A model generated the notes under the pieces. That model was not told the DNA's origin, did no database searches, and saw only the letters and a list, made by a program, of their open reading frames with translations. This document shows positions 1 through 7,783 of a DNA stretch of 25,286 nucleotides, in pieces. The translations under genes were made by a program, and so were the position numbers. Location of the stretch: NCBI GenBank assembly GCA_022736495.1, contig DZCR01000036.1:1-25286 (forward strand), written 5' to 3'. How positions within the stretch are numbered: position 1 is the first letter of the stretch; each line of letters begins with the position of its first letter. This DNA comes from Desulfobacca acetoxidans (GTDB lineage Bacteria > Desulfobacterota > Desulfobaccia > Desulfobaccales > 0-14-0-80-60-11).

Positions 1-246
1 ATTTAAGGCTTGTAATTCTAAATTAATATTTCCTAAATCAATTAAAACATACATGTCATTATAAGCACTTACGGCAGCAAATCGATAGAAACCATTGCGA
101 AAATTTTGTAATTCACCTTGAAGATTTGTATTATTAATTAATATCCGTCTTTGTTGAATTTTCCTTTGGGACTGTATATTTCCGCAGTTGGGGTTACTAT
201 GGCGTGTTACTCTAGCATTGGGGTAATTTATATATCCTGTTACCAT
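1..246 (-). CDS. Partial hypothetical protein, runs off the left edge
   Basis: An open frame of 82 codons runs from an ATG at 246 to base 1 with no stop, so the gene continues outside the window. A GAGGG Shine-Dalgarno-like sequence lies about 7 bases before the ATG. The peptide has a HSNPNC stretch near residues 16-21 and ends in an alternating hydrophobic pattern (residues 66-82) that looks like a folded domain rather than random sequence. Base composition is strikingly AT-rich compared with the rest of the window, which suggests acquisition by transfer. I do not recognise the family and assign no function. It is the only frame in this stretch that has both a ribosome binding site and no interruption. 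Confidence 0.55.
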   Translation of the reverse strand, partial: MVTGYINYPNARVTRHSNPNCGNIQSQRKIQQRRILINNTNLQGELQNFRNGFYRFAAVSAYNDMYVLIDLGNINLELQALN

Positions 247-257
247 TCTTTTCCCTC

Positions 258-311
258 GTTTCCAAGTTCCTGCTTGGGAACGCCATTTTCCCGCCCAAGC
301 TCTGCTTAGGC
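258..311. repeat. Two tandem CCAAG/CTTGG palindromes
   Basis: Two related hairpins stand side by side. The first (258-281) pairs GTTTCCAAG with CTTGGGAAC around a 6-base loop. The second (293-311) pairs GCCCAAGC with GCTTAGGC around a 3-base loop with one mismatch. Both share a CCAAG...CTTGG core, so they look like two copies of one REP-like dispersed element. They lie just upstream of the AT-rich partial gene. Confidence 0.6.
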
Positions 312-404
312 ATCGCCCACAATTGATAAAATCTAAGGAGTCGGATAATGGCGGGCCGTGCCCCCCCTACATTGAGACCCTCGTTTTGTACCCTTGTTAT
401 ACCA

Positions 405-432
405 GAAAACCGCAAACTGAAAACCGAAAACT
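405..432. repeat. Heptamer array, four GAAAACY-like units
   Basis: Four consecutive 7-base units (GAAAACC, GCAAACT, GAAAACC, GAAAACT) in perfect 7-base register. The last unit overlaps the stop codon of rtcB (431-433). Related arrays occur at 3174-3201, 23108-23135 and 24345-24365. Confidence 0.75.
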
Positions 433-1870
433 ATCCTTTAATTACCCCTAAGGGTTTGAGCTTTACCACTTTTTTGGCTATCCCGGCGCCGTGTACCACG
501 TCCACCACCCCGGCCACGTCTTTGTAAGCCTCGGAAATCTCTTCGTCAATGGTGGCCCGGCCCGCGCCCCGGACGATGATGCCTTGAGCGGCCAATTCCT
601 GAATGATGGACCTCCCTTTGGCTACCTTTTTCGCCTGGTGCCGGGACATTTTCCGGCCGGCGCCGTGGCAGGTGCTCCCGAAGGTCTCTTCCAGGGCCTT
701 CTGGGTCCCCACCAGCACGAAAGAGTAACGCCCCATGTCCCCGGGGATGAGCACCGGCTGGCCGGTTTCCCGGTAAGCCTCGGGGACTTCCGGGTGATGC
801 GGCGGAAAGGCCCGGGTCGCGCCCTTGCGGTGGATGCACAGCTTCCGTGGCGTGCCGTCCACCGTGTGGGTCTCGATTTTGGCGATGTTGTGGGCTACAT
901 CGTAGACCAACTCCAACCCCAAATCCCGGGGACCCATGTTAAAGACCTGCTCAAAGCTCTCCCGCACCCAATGGGTGATCAGCTGGCGGTTGGCAAAGGC
1001 GAAGTTGGCCGCGCCGGCCATGGCCGCCAGGTAATTCTTGCCTTCAGGCGAGGAGATGGGGGCGCAGCACAGCTGGCGATCCGGCAACTCAATGCCGTAT
1101 TTGGCGCTGGCCTTGAGCATCACCTTGATAAAGTCCTCGCACACCTGGTGCCCCAGCCCCCGGGAGCCGGTGTGGACGATGACGGTCACCTGGTCTTTGA
1201 AGAGGCCCAACTTAGCGGCCAAGGGGGCATCGAAAATTTCACAGACATAACCCACTTCGACGAAGTGGTTCCCCGAACCCAGGGTGCCCAACTGGTCCTT
1301 GCCCCGGTTCATGGCAAACTCGGAGACCAGGTCCGGGTCGGCTCCCGCGATACAGCCCCCGGCCTCGATGTGGTCCAGGTCGGCGGCCTCGCCAAAGCCT
1401 TCCTGCACCGCCCAGCGGGCACCGTCCTTAAGCACCTTTTTAAACATGGCGCCGGTGAGCTTGAAATCCTGGCGCCGGGAACCCAACCCCGAGGGAATGT
1501 TGTTGAACAGGGTATTGACCAGGTCTTCCATGCAGCAGGCCGCCTGCTCTCGCTGCAACTTGGTGCGGAGCAGGCGCACGCCGCAATTGATGTCATAGCC
1601 CACGCCGCCAGGAGAAACAATGCCGTCTACCGGGTCGAAGGCCGCCACGCCGCCGATGGCGAAGCCGTAGCCCCAGTGGATGTCGGGCATGGCCATGGAG
1701 GGACCCACGATTCCCGGCAGGGTGGCGACGTTGGCCACCTGCTGGAGGCTCTGATCCTCCTGGATGGAGGGCAGCATCTCCCGGGAACAGAAGACCAACC
1801 CCCGGGTGCGCATTTTGCCCTCCCGAGGAATCTCCCAGCGATATTCATCTATTTGCCGCAGCTTCACCAT
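431..1870 (-). CDS. rtcB: RtcB-type tRNA-splicing / RNA-repair ligase
   Basis: RtcB joins RNA 2',3'-cyclic phosphate (or 3'-phosphate) ends to 5'-OH ends using GTP and Mn2+. At 479 residues it matches the long archaeal-type RtcB rather than the shorter E. coli form. Visible active-site residues are Cys96 (GYDINCGVR), Asn201-His202 (GSGNHF), His233 (VHTGSRGLG), His327 (DVAHNI) and the guanylylated-histidine motif CHGAGR with His402, so the enzyme should be active. Archease, its activator, is encoded immediately upstream on the same strand. No Shine-Dalgarno sequence precedes the ATG at 1870: the 71-base gap is almost wholly filled by a long hairpin (1881-1939) ending about 10 bases before the start. 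A heptamer array overlaps the stop codon. Confidence 0.96.
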   Translation of the reverse strand: MVKLRQIDEYRWEIPREGKMRTRGLVFCSREMLPSIQEDQSLQQVANVATLPGIVGPSMAMPDIHWGYGFAIGGVAAFDPVDGIVSPGGVGYDINCGVRLLRTKLQREQAACCMEDLVNTLFNNIPSGLGSRRQDFKLTGAMFKKVLKDGARWAVQEGFGEAADLDHIEAGGCIAGADPDLVSEFAMNRGKDQLGTLGSGNHFVEVGYVCEIFDAPLAAKLGLFKDQVTVIVHTGSRGLGHQVCEDFIKVMLKASAKYGIELPDRQLCCAPISSPEGKNYLAAMAGAANFAFANRQLITHWVRESFEQVFNMGPRDLGLELVYDVAHNIAKIETHTVDGTPRKLCIHRKGATRAFPPHHPEVPEAYRETGQPVLIPGDMGRYSFVLVGTQKALEETFGSTCHGAGRKMSRHQAKKVAKGRSIIQELAAQGIIVRGAGRATIDEEISEAYKDVAGVVDVVHGAGIAKKVVKLKPLGVIKG

Positions 1871-1880
1871 AAAGATAGTA

Positions 1881-1939
1881 GTAGGGGCGCACCTGTGTGT
1901 ACACCCTCAATTAGAGCGGACACACAGGTCCGCCCCTAC
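1881..1939. repeat. 20-bp near-perfect inverted repeat between archease and rtcB
   Basis: Bases 1881-1900 and 1920-1939 are reverse complements at 19 of 20 positions, around a 19-base loop. The arms begin with GTAGGGGCG and contain ACCTGTGTGT. The element starts 2 bases after the archease stop codon and ends 10 bases before the rtcB ATG, so it is essentially the entire spacer. It looks like a dispersed palindromic repeat inserted in the operon. In the transcript it would form a strong hairpin just ahead of the rtcB start. Confidence 0.85.
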
Positions 1940-1941
1940 AA

Positions 1942-2397
1942 TCAGAGATCCAAAACCACCGTAGCTTGCCAGCCGTCATCTCCAGGCGCGATTTCCAGTT
2001 GATGGAAAGTGGCGGCCTTGACCGCAGTTTTGCTCGGATGGCGGGAGGCATCAAAAATCTCGCCTTCCAGATTGGCTTCCAGGCGCTCCAGGGTCAGCGA
2101 CGCCACGTGAAAGTCTCGCCCCAAGAAGCCATCAATATCAAAAAGATAGAGCAGATGGTTAAGCCAATCCACCAGGAGGGCCTCCCGGTCGCTGGATTCC
2201 AGGCTCACCTGCCTGGTCTCCCGCCGTCGCAGGGACCGTATATCCGTCAATGTCGCGCTCAAGGCGCGACCCGCATTTTCAAAGAGCTCCGGGAGGGTTT
2301 TCCCCCACAGACGCCAGGCCAGGTCCGCAGTATGGGGTATCTGCCGGTAAGGGCGGCGCCGCGGCCGGGAAGCGGCCTCCGCGTTTTTGCACCTCAT
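1942..2397 (-). CDS. Archease, RtcB activator
   Basis: Archease is a small metal-binding protein that speeds RtcB guanylylation and turnover and can broaden its NTP use. The 151-residue product has the family hallmarks: PHTADLAW near residues 21-28 (metal-site Asp25), a central LLVDWLNHLLYLFD helix, the FDASRHP segment, VKAATFH and a terminal VVLDL with Asp150. The first 16 residues are Arg-rich and lie outside the family core, and no clear ribosome binding site precedes the ATG, so the true start is slightly uncertain. It is first in a two-gene unit with rtcB on the minus strand. The conserved metal ligands suggest a functional protein. Confidence 0.93.
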   Translation of the reverse strand: MRCKNAEAASRPRRRPYRQIPHTADLAWRLWGKTLPELFENAGRALSATLTDIRSLRRRETRQVSLESSDREALLVDWLNHLLYLFDIDGFLGRDFHVASLTLERLEANLEGEIFDASRHPSKTAVKAATFHQLEIAPGDDGWQATVVLDL

Positions 2398-2551
2398 AAT
2401 GGCAATAAGTTAATAACTTTACAATTTATATCAAGCCCTGCCGTGAATCACCCAGGTTTATTTTTAACGCCGAGCCCGACTCAGCTTTCGCGACCCGCCG
2501 GTGCGGCCTGGCCCCTTTGCCGTAAGGACTAAGGGCGAAATCCCCGAGATT

Positions 2552-3214
2552 TCACGGTAGGGAGCGCCGCTGCCAGTTGCCGGAGTCCCGGGCCGCTGCG
2601 GCCCCCAACTCAAAGGCCTTGAGGTTCGAAGCCAGAAATTTTTCCTTGGTCTGGGTGCGGACGACCGTGAGGATCGTCTCCGTCTGGATGGGCAGAGAGT
2701 CGGTGGCGGCCAAGGCGCCCAAAAGGACCATGTTGACCGCCAGGGGGCTGCCGGCCTGCCGGGCCAGATCGCCGGCATCAAAGGCCAGCAACGCGCCCAC
2801 GTGCTCGGCCAGGCGCTGGAACATCTGGTCCACCGCGGGATACTTCGCCTGCCCGATGGCCACCGGATAGGGCGCCAGAGTGGCGGTATTGGCGATCACC
2901 AGGCTCTTGGCGTGGCAGCGGTCCAGGGCCCGAAAGGCCTCCAAGGCCTCAAAGCCCAAGACGATGTCGGCTTCGCCCGGGGAAATCAGGGGGCTTTTGA
3001 GATTTCCCAAGACCACGGTGGAGACGACGATGCCACCCCGCTGGGCCATGCCGTGGGTCTCACTCACCATAGGGTCAAAACCCGCGGCCAGAGCGGCCTC
3101 GCCCAAGAGGCGGCTGGCCAGGAGCGTGCCCTGGCCGCCTACGCCGGTGAGGAAGATACGCAGGTTTTTTTTCGGTTTTTCGCTTTTCGGTTTTCGGTTT
3201 TTAACAAAAGTCAT
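2552..3214 (-). CDS. iorB: Indolepyruvate:ferredoxin oxidoreductase, beta subunit
   Basis: This is the small subunit of the thiamine-pyrophosphate enzyme that oxidatively decarboxylates aryl pyruvates (from aromatic amino acid transamination) to aryl-acetyl-CoA, reducing ferredoxin. It belongs to the gamma-type domain family of 2-oxoacid:acceptor oxidoreductases: FLTGVGGQG at about 21-29 and SETHGMAQRGG further on. The 220-residue length fits. The first 17 residues (Lys/Arg/Pro-rich) precede the domain and are encoded by a 7-base repeat array (3174-3201). I see no better downstream start, so the extension appears to be genuinely translated. It follows iorA on the minus strand after a 168-base gap containing palindromic repeats. 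Confidence 0.92.
   Translation of the reverse strand: MTFVKNRKPKSEKPKKNLRIFLTGVGGQGTLLASRLLGEAALAAGFDPMVSETHGMAQRGGIVVSTVVLGNLKSPLISPGEADIVLGFEALEAFRALDRCHAKSLVIANTATLAPYPVAIGQAKYPAVDQMFQRLAEHVGALLAFDAGDLARQAGSPLAVNMVLLGALAATDSLPIQTETILTVVRTQTKEKFLASNLKAFELGAAAARDSGNWQRRSLP
3174..3201. repeat. Heptamer array inside the start of iorB
   Basis: Four 7-base units in perfect register on the plus strand (CGGTTTT, CGCTTTT, CGGTTTT, CGGTTTT), equal to AAAACCG-like units on the minus strand. They lie within the first codons of iorB and encode its Lys/Pro-rich N-terminus. Confidence 0.75.
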
Positions 3215-3282
3215 GACTGCAAGGCCTTGGTAAGGTTAATAATCTTATGCAAGCATGGAGAGCGCACAGTACCCGCCTGGAT

Positions 3283-3303
3283 GCACAGGCGAGATGCTTG
3301 TGC
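3283..3303. repeat. GCACAGGC palindrome, copy 1
   Basis: GCACAGGC and GCTTGTGC pair around GAGAT with one G-T wobble position. It belongs to the same family as the elements at 18589-18609 and 19951-19973. It lies in the spacer between iorA and iorB. Confidence 0.65.
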
Positions 3304-3307
3304 CACT

Positions 3308-3382
3308 ATTTTGGGTTAGAGAGGGTTTGGGTTGGGGGGCCGGGGCACTTACGAAAAAGTCTCTGGCCCCCTCTCCCAAAAA
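3308..3382. repeat. Imperfect GGGAGAGGG-type inverted repeat in the iorA/iorB gap
   Basis: A TTTTGGG...GAGAGGG...GGGGCC run is matched about 40 bases later by GGCCCCCTCTCCCAAAAA, giving an imperfect long hairpin. It lies directly after the iorA stop codon (3383-3385), so on the minus strand it could also slow transcription before iorB. It resembles the G-rich palindromes at 10321-10366 and 18509-18545. Confidence 0.45.
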
Positions 3383-5263
3383 TTATTCTTTTCCCTTTCC
3401 AGCCCCCACCGGCCTGATGTGGCCACACCATTGGACGCAGAAGGCGCAGCCGGAGCACAAATCCGCGTCGATCCTCAGGTGGCCTGCTTGGCCGCCTTCC
3501 AGGTACATGGCCGGGCAGCCGAAATTATCCAGACAGTCCCGGCACTCGCCGCACTCTCCCACCACCTGGAAGCGGGCCTGGCGTTTTTTGCCGGAAAGCC
3601 GCTGGGCATAGAGGTGGCAGGGGGCCTGGGAGATGAGCACCCGCACGCCTTTGGACCCCAGGGCCTCTTTGGTGGCAGCCAGGCTCTCTTTGTATTTAAA
3701 GGGATTGGTCACCCAAAGCTGCTCCACTCCCAGGGCTTTGACCACCCGGGGAATGGGGATGTGCACCCCAGGGTAGCCGGGTGGCACCATACTCACCCCG
3801 GGATGAGGCTGGGAGCCGGTCATGGCGGTGGTGCCGTTGTCCAGAATGACCAGGAGAAAATCGTGACCGTTATGCACCGCATTGGTCAGGGCGGGCAGTC
3901 CGGCGTGAAAAAAGGTGGAGTCGCCGATAAAGGCTACCACCTGCTGGCCCGTTGCTCGGGAAATCCCCGCGGCGGTGCTGATCGAGGACCCCATACAGAT
4001 GAGGAAATCCGCCATGGACAAAGGCGGCAGGAGCCCCAGGGTGTAGCAGCCGATGTCAGTAGGAAAGACCCCTTCCACCCCCAAGTCTTTGAGGGCAATC
4101 TTTACCGCATAATAGGAGGCCCGGTGGGGACAGCCCGGACAGAGATTGGGGGGGCGGTCCGGCAGGGGTTGCCCCAATGCCGCCTCCGGGATCAGCAGTT
4201 CCGGCGCCTCATAGCCCACCCCGAAAAAGCGGGCGATGACCTGCCGCACCAGGGCCGGGTGGTATTCGTAGAGGCGGGAAAATAATTCCTGGCCTTTGCC
4301 CCGGATGGTCACAGTAAGCCCCCGGGCCTGGGCCACGGCCTTGAGGCCCTCTTCCAAATAGGGCTCCAACTCCTCCACCACCAGGACTTTTTCTAACGGC
4401 CCCAGAAAGTCTAGCAGCAAATCCTCGGGCAGAGGATGGGTGAATCCCAGCTTGAGCAGCCTGACTTTATCGGTGAGGTTGAGTTCGGCCAGGGCATCGG
4501 CCACATAGGTGCTGCTCACGCCGCTGGTGACAATGCCCCAGGTTCCGGATCCGCTGATCTCATTAAAGGGCGAGGTCCCGGCGAGGCCCCGGGCTTGCTC
4601 TTCCGCCATCAGGAGGCGCACGTGGGCCTGGCGAGCTACGGCCGGCACCATCACCTGGCGGAAGGGATCCTTGTGGAAGCGCCCGAGACCTGGCCGGGGG
4701 GCCAGCTCTCCCAGGGTCACCGCTCCCCGGGTGTGGTTCACCCGGGTGGTGGTGCGGAGCAGCACCGGGACCTTGAGGTCCTCGGAGAGGGCGAAGGCCG
4801 CCAGGGTCATCTCTTTGGCTTCCTGGGGAGTGGCCGGCTCCAGCATGGGCAGGCCCGCCATCTTGGCGTAATAGCGATTATCCTGCTCATTCTGGCTGGA
4901 GAAGAGGGACGGGTCGTCGGCACTGACGATCACCATGCCCCCCTTTACCCCCACATAGGCCAGGGTCATGAGGGCATCGGCAGCCACATTCAGCCCCACG
5001 TGCTTCATGGCGCACAGCACCCGCCAGCCACAGGCCGCCGCGCCCGCGGCCACTTCCAGGGCCACCTTCTCGTTGGTGGAAAATTCGAATTGGAGGTCGG
5101 TCTGCCGGGCAATCTCATAACACCGGTCCCCGATCTCGGAGGCGGGAGTCCCAGGGTAGGTGGTGACCAGGGACACCCCAGCTTCCAGGGCGCCCCGCAC
5201 AATGGCTTCATTACCCAGGAAGAGTCGCCGTTCCCCTGCGCGTCCGGATAAAAGCTCTGACAT
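3383..5263 (-). CDS. iorA: Indolepyruvate:ferredoxin oxidoreductase, alpha subunit
   Basis: The large subunit carries thiamine pyrophosphate and Fe-S clusters and partners with IorB. The 626 residues show the expected order: N-terminal pyrimidine-binding domain with TTYPGTPASEIGD (about 34-46), a middle transketolase-C-like domain, a TPP domain starting near LCPGCPHRASYY (374-385), the TPP/Mg motif GDSTFF...LDN (447-476), and a C-terminal ferredoxin-like segment. Cysteines 571/574/577/583 and 603/606/609/613 can ligate two 4Fe-4S clusters. The last one is followed by Gly rather than the usual Pro. It is the first gene of the unit, and iorB follows. The complex suggests fermentation or assimilation of aromatic amino acids in an anaerobe. 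Confidence 0.95.
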   Translation of the reverse strand: MSELLSGRAGERRLFLGNEAIVRGALEAGVSLVTTYPGTPASEIGDRCYEIARQTDLQFEFSTNEKVALEVAAGAAACGWRVLCAMKHVGLNVAADALMTLAYVGVKGGMVIVSADDPSLFSSQNEQDNRYYAKMAGLPMLEPATPQEAKEMTLAAFALSEDLKVPVLLRTTTRVNHTRGAVTLGELAPRPGLGRFHKDPFRQVMVPAVARQAHVRLLMAEEQARGLAGTSPFNEISGSGTWGIVTSGVSSTYVADALAELNLTDKVRLLKLGFTHPLPEDLLLDFLGPLEKVLVVEELEPYLEEGLKAVAQARGLTVTIRGKGQELFSRLYEYHPALVRQVIARFFGVGYEAPELLIPEAALGQPLPDRPPNLCPGCPHRASYYAVKIALKDLGVEGVFPTDIGCYTLGLLPPLSMADFLICMGSSISTAAGISRATGQQVVAFIGDSTFFHAGLPALTNAVHNGHDFLLVILDNGTTAMTGSQPHPGVSMVPPGYPGVHIPIPRVVKALGVEQLWVTNPFKYKESLAATKEALGSKGVRVLISQAPCHLYAQRLSGKKRQARFQVVGECGECRDCLDNFGCPAMYLEGGQAGHLRIDADLCSGCAFCVQWCGHIRPVGAGKGKE

Positions 5264-5581
5264 AAGGGTTTCTACCTAAAACGTTCCCGGGGCCATGGGC
5301 TACCGTTCTTCTTGATGGTGGCCCGCTGACCATTACCCCAGGCTGGGAAAATTTGCATAAATTTTAATTTTAAACATATTGGCAGCGAATTACGAATAAA
5401 AAAACACTCAGGGGCAGACGAGAGGGGTTCCGGCGGGAAGGACGCCCGACTTCAGGCAGAAACACAAAAGGGTTGCGTGGCCCAGAAAAGAAGAAGTTGA
5501 TTCTATGACTATACGCTACTTATTTTGCAAATAATATAAAAACTATTACGATAATAAAAAAATATTAAATACAATTATAAA
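5264..5581. other. Gene-free stretch upstream of iorA
   Basis: No supported gene. Two AT-rich blocks (about 5330-5405 and 5505-5580) flank a GC-richer middle. The block nearest iorA, on the minus strand, is the likely promoter region, but I cannot identify one convincing -35/-10 pair. The block at 5505-5580 directly follows the stop of the truncated response regulator and contains no remnant of a LuxR-type DNA-binding domain. Confidence 0.5.
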
Positions 5582-5983
5582 TTATTCTTCAAGCAGTGGT
5601 GAAATAAAAATCTTACCCTGGCGGATTATCTCGATGGCGGCAAAGAGCGCCACGTCCGCGTCTTCTTTGAGGAGATAACCATGGACGCCGGATGTCAGGG
5701 CCTGGCGCAGGTATTCTTTACTCCGGTGCATGCTCAGGATCAATACTTTGATGTCAGGATAGAGCTGCCTGATTATCGCCGCCGCCGCCAAACCCTTGAG
5801 GCGCGGCATAGAAATATCCAAAATAACCAGTTCCGGGGTTGTTTTCTTTAAGATTTCCAGGAGTTCAACCCCATCCGCCGCCTCACCTACAACGCGCATC
5901 TCCTGGTCTTCCTGGAGGATTTTTTTAATGCCCTGGCGCACCAAAATATGATCGTCGGCCAACACAATATTATAAGGGGTCAT
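5582..5983 (-). CDS. Receiver-only response regulator of NarL/FixJ type
   Basis: The 133 residues form one receiver (REC) domain with the acidic pair Asp10-Asp11, phosphoacceptor Asp56 (VILDISMP), Ser84 and Lys106 (YLLKED), so phosphotransfer chemistry is intact. The sequence style (VLADDHILVRQGI, HGYLLKEDAD, GKIFISP) is that of NarL/FixJ regulators, which normally continue into a LuxR-type helix-turn-helix. Here translation stops right after GKIFISPLLEE and the following bases are AT-rich with no such domain in any frame. It may work as a phosphate sink or protein-binding switch, or be a decayed regulator. No kinase gene is adjacent. A TTAAGGCCCTTAA palindrome lies just upstream of the ATG. 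Confidence 0.85.
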   Translation of the reverse strand: MTPYNIVLADDHILVRQGIKKILQEDQEMRVVGEAADGVELLEILKKTTPELVILDISMPRLKGLAAAAIIRQLYPDIKVLILSMHRSKEYLRQALTSGVHGYLLKEDADVALFAAIEIIRQGKIFISPLLEE

Positions 5984-6219
5984 AATTAAGGCCCTTAACG
6001 GCAGGATACTTTTCAGAACTCAGGAGTAATTTTCATAGGCTGAGGTTGATTCAATGGATTTGTAATTAACCATTCTCCTTTGCCTTGTCAATAAGCAAAA
6101 TCTGGATAGATTGACCCTTTTACTGGAAAAGTATTCACTGAGCATAATTTGGGGTCAAGGCCAGGGGGAATCGGGAAAATCCTGGATTTCTCGAAGCGCA
6201 GCGTTCTATGACATCAGTT

Positions 6220-6470
6220 TCACGTGAATCTTTCCAGGGGGCAGGTTTTTTGATTGTCTCCGTTCCGATTCATGGCCCATAAAAGTGCCTGATCGATGCG
6301 CTCCAGCAATTGTTGCCGGGTTTTGGCGAAGAAATCGGTGAACCATGCAGCTTTGATCAACAGCCATAAGCGTTCGATAGGATTTAAGTCTGGAGAATAG
6401 GGTGGTAAAAATACCGGCTCGAAGGCGCCCCGCATCTGGGCCCAGCGTCGCAGGGCTGCAAACGGTCATT
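6220..6470 (-). pseudogene. IS630-family transposase, C-terminal remnant
   Basis: The frame reads LRRWAQMRGAFEPVFLPP and then YSPDLNPIERLW, the characteristic C-terminal end of IS630-type DDE transposases including the last catalytic Glu, followed by a normal tail and stop at 6220. The N-terminal two thirds are absent: upstream the frame meets a stop within a few codons, exactly where the ABC permease gene ends (6469-6471). No terminal inverted repeats were identified. This is a scar of an old insertion and subsequent deletion. Confidence 0.8.
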
Positions 6471-7635
6471 ACGCCGCCCGCAGGGCCTCCAGGAGCGGCA
6501 GGCGGGCCGCCTTCAGTGATGGCAAAAAGCCCCCCACCAGGCCCATGCCCACGCCGAAAAGCAGGCTTTTGACCACGATACCCGGGGTCAGGGCGAATTT
6601 GAAGGTGAGTTCGGCAAAGCTGGACCAATTGATGGTGGAGAGCGTCAGGAAGTTCAACAGCGACGCAGGCACCAGGCCCAAAAGCCAGCCCAGGAACCCC
6701 AGGAACATGGACTCCAGCAGAAACGCCGCCAGGACGTGATGCCGCTTAAATCCTAAAGCCCTCAAGGTGCCGATCTCGGAGACCCGGGCCCCCACTTGGG
6801 CGTACATGGTGACCATGGCCCCCAGGATGGCCCCCAAGCCAAAGATGCCGGTGAGCACCAGTCCCAGCACCCGGATAAAGGTGGCCAGGCGTTTCGACTG
6901 GTTTTCATAGAATTGCACCTCCCGCAGCACCTGGACCGGCAGGCGGGGGTCGCTCTCCAGGCGGGCTTTAAGGAGGTCAAAGGCCGCCTGGTCCCTAAGG
7001 CGCAGGATCACCGAAGAAAAGCCCGTGCGCCGAAAGGCCGCCAGCAGGGTTTCCACGTCTCCCCAGAGTTCGGAGCTAAAGCCGGTGTTGCCCGCGTCCA
7101 GCACGCCCACTACCCGCCAGTCCCGCATGGCGAAGCGCAGGGTTTCCCCCAGCCCGGCTCCCTGAAAACGCCGAGCGATCTCGGCGCCCGCCACGATCTC
7201 GGTGGACCCGGGCTTTAAGAAGCGCCCGGCGGCCAGATGCACCTCCCGCCGCAACTCAGGCGATACGGGCTGCACCCCCCGGATGATGACGTTGCCCGGC
7301 AGGCCGCTGCCCCGCTTGGGCAGGTTGATGAGCACGATGGCCTCCTCGGCCACCAGACGCCGTCCCTCCTGGTCCAAGGCCACTTCGGGTTGGGCTCCAA
7401 TGATCCCGGCCTGGGAGCGGTCAACGGCGCTCTGCACCTCGGATTCGGACCCGGCCCGGAGCACCACTACGTTATCAAAGGAGCCGGTGGCCACCAGGGT
7501 CCGCCGCAAGCCCTCGGAAAGCATCAGCACCGCAGCAAAGACAAAGACCACCAGACCCATGCCCACCGCGGTGAGAAACGTGGTGAGCCGCCGGGCCAGA
7601 AGATTGCGATAGCTATAGGAGAGCGGAATGGGCAT
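6469..7635 (-). CDS. ABC transporter permease, FtsX/MacB type (third permease)
   Basis: A 388-residue inner-membrane subunit of a MacB/Dev-like exporter. The N-terminal membrane segment (about 16-40) is followed by a periplasmic MacB-core domain (about 45-240), then three C-terminal membrane segments with the FtsX signature (EIGTLRALGFKRHHVLAAFL, about 290-309). It differs in type from the two tandem permeases at 9148-11520: it starts MPIPLSYSYRNLLARR instead of MLKLTWRN. It lies downstream of the same minus-strand cluster but is separated from the other permeases by the peptidoglycan hydrolase gene. I infer that it belonged to, or still serves, the same exporter. Its stop codon abuts the transposase remnant. 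Confidence 0.9.
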   Translation of the reverse strand: MPIPLSYSYRNLLARRLTTFLTAVGMGLVVFVFAAVLMLSEGLRRTLVATGSFDNVVVLRAGSESEVQSAVDRSQAGIIGAQPEVALDQEGRRLVAEEAIVLINLPKRGSGLPGNVIIRGVQPVSPELRREVHLAAGRFLKPGSTEIVAGAEIARRFQGAGLGETLRFAMRDWRVVGVLDAGNTGFSSELWGDVETLLAAFRRTGFSSVILRLRDQAAFDLLKARLESDPRLPVQVLREVQFYENQSKRLATFIRVLGLVLTGIFGLGAILGAMVTMYAQVGARVSEIGTLRALGFKRHHVLAAFLLESMFLGFLGWLLGLVPASLLNFLTLSTINWSSFAELTFKFALTPGIVVKSLLFGVGMGLVGGFLPSLKAARLPLLEALRAA

Positions 7636-7671
7636 GAGGATTCATCGGAGCAATATACATGCAGTGATCTT

Positions 7672-7759
7672 CTTTCCCTTCCCCGGTTTGATGGGATGGG
7701 AAAGACGAAGTAACTGGCCGACAACACGGGCTTGAGTTCCATCTCCGCATTGTCGGCCA
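7672..7759. repeat. Two inverted repeats after the hydrolase gene
   Basis: The first (7672-7704) pairs CTTTCCC...TCCC with GGGA...GGGAAAG. The second pairs TGGCCGACAA (7715-7724) with TTGTCGGCCA (7750-7759), a perfect 10-bp match around 25 bases. They lie between the hydrolase stop (7784) and the next permease start (7635). They could end transcription of the hydrolase gene, though no clean T-run follows on the minus strand. Confidence 0.45.
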
Positions 7760-7783
7760 ATAAAAATTTGCGTAGTCAGTTTA

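Noticed and set aside
405..432. Heptamer arrays as a possible CRISPR
   Set aside because: Units are 7 bases with no spacers and there are no cas genes.
491..2002. Long open frame on the plus strand opposite rtcB
   Set aside because: It is the GC-driven antisense shadow of rtcB; there is no domain and it crosses the intergenic repeat.
3332..4285. Plus-strand frame opposite iorA
   Set aside because: Antisense composition artefact covering the conserved Fe-S and TPP regions of iorA.
6206..6628. Minus-strand frame spanning the permease end and the transposase remnant
   Set aside because: It is in a different frame from both real coding sequences and mixes their shadows.
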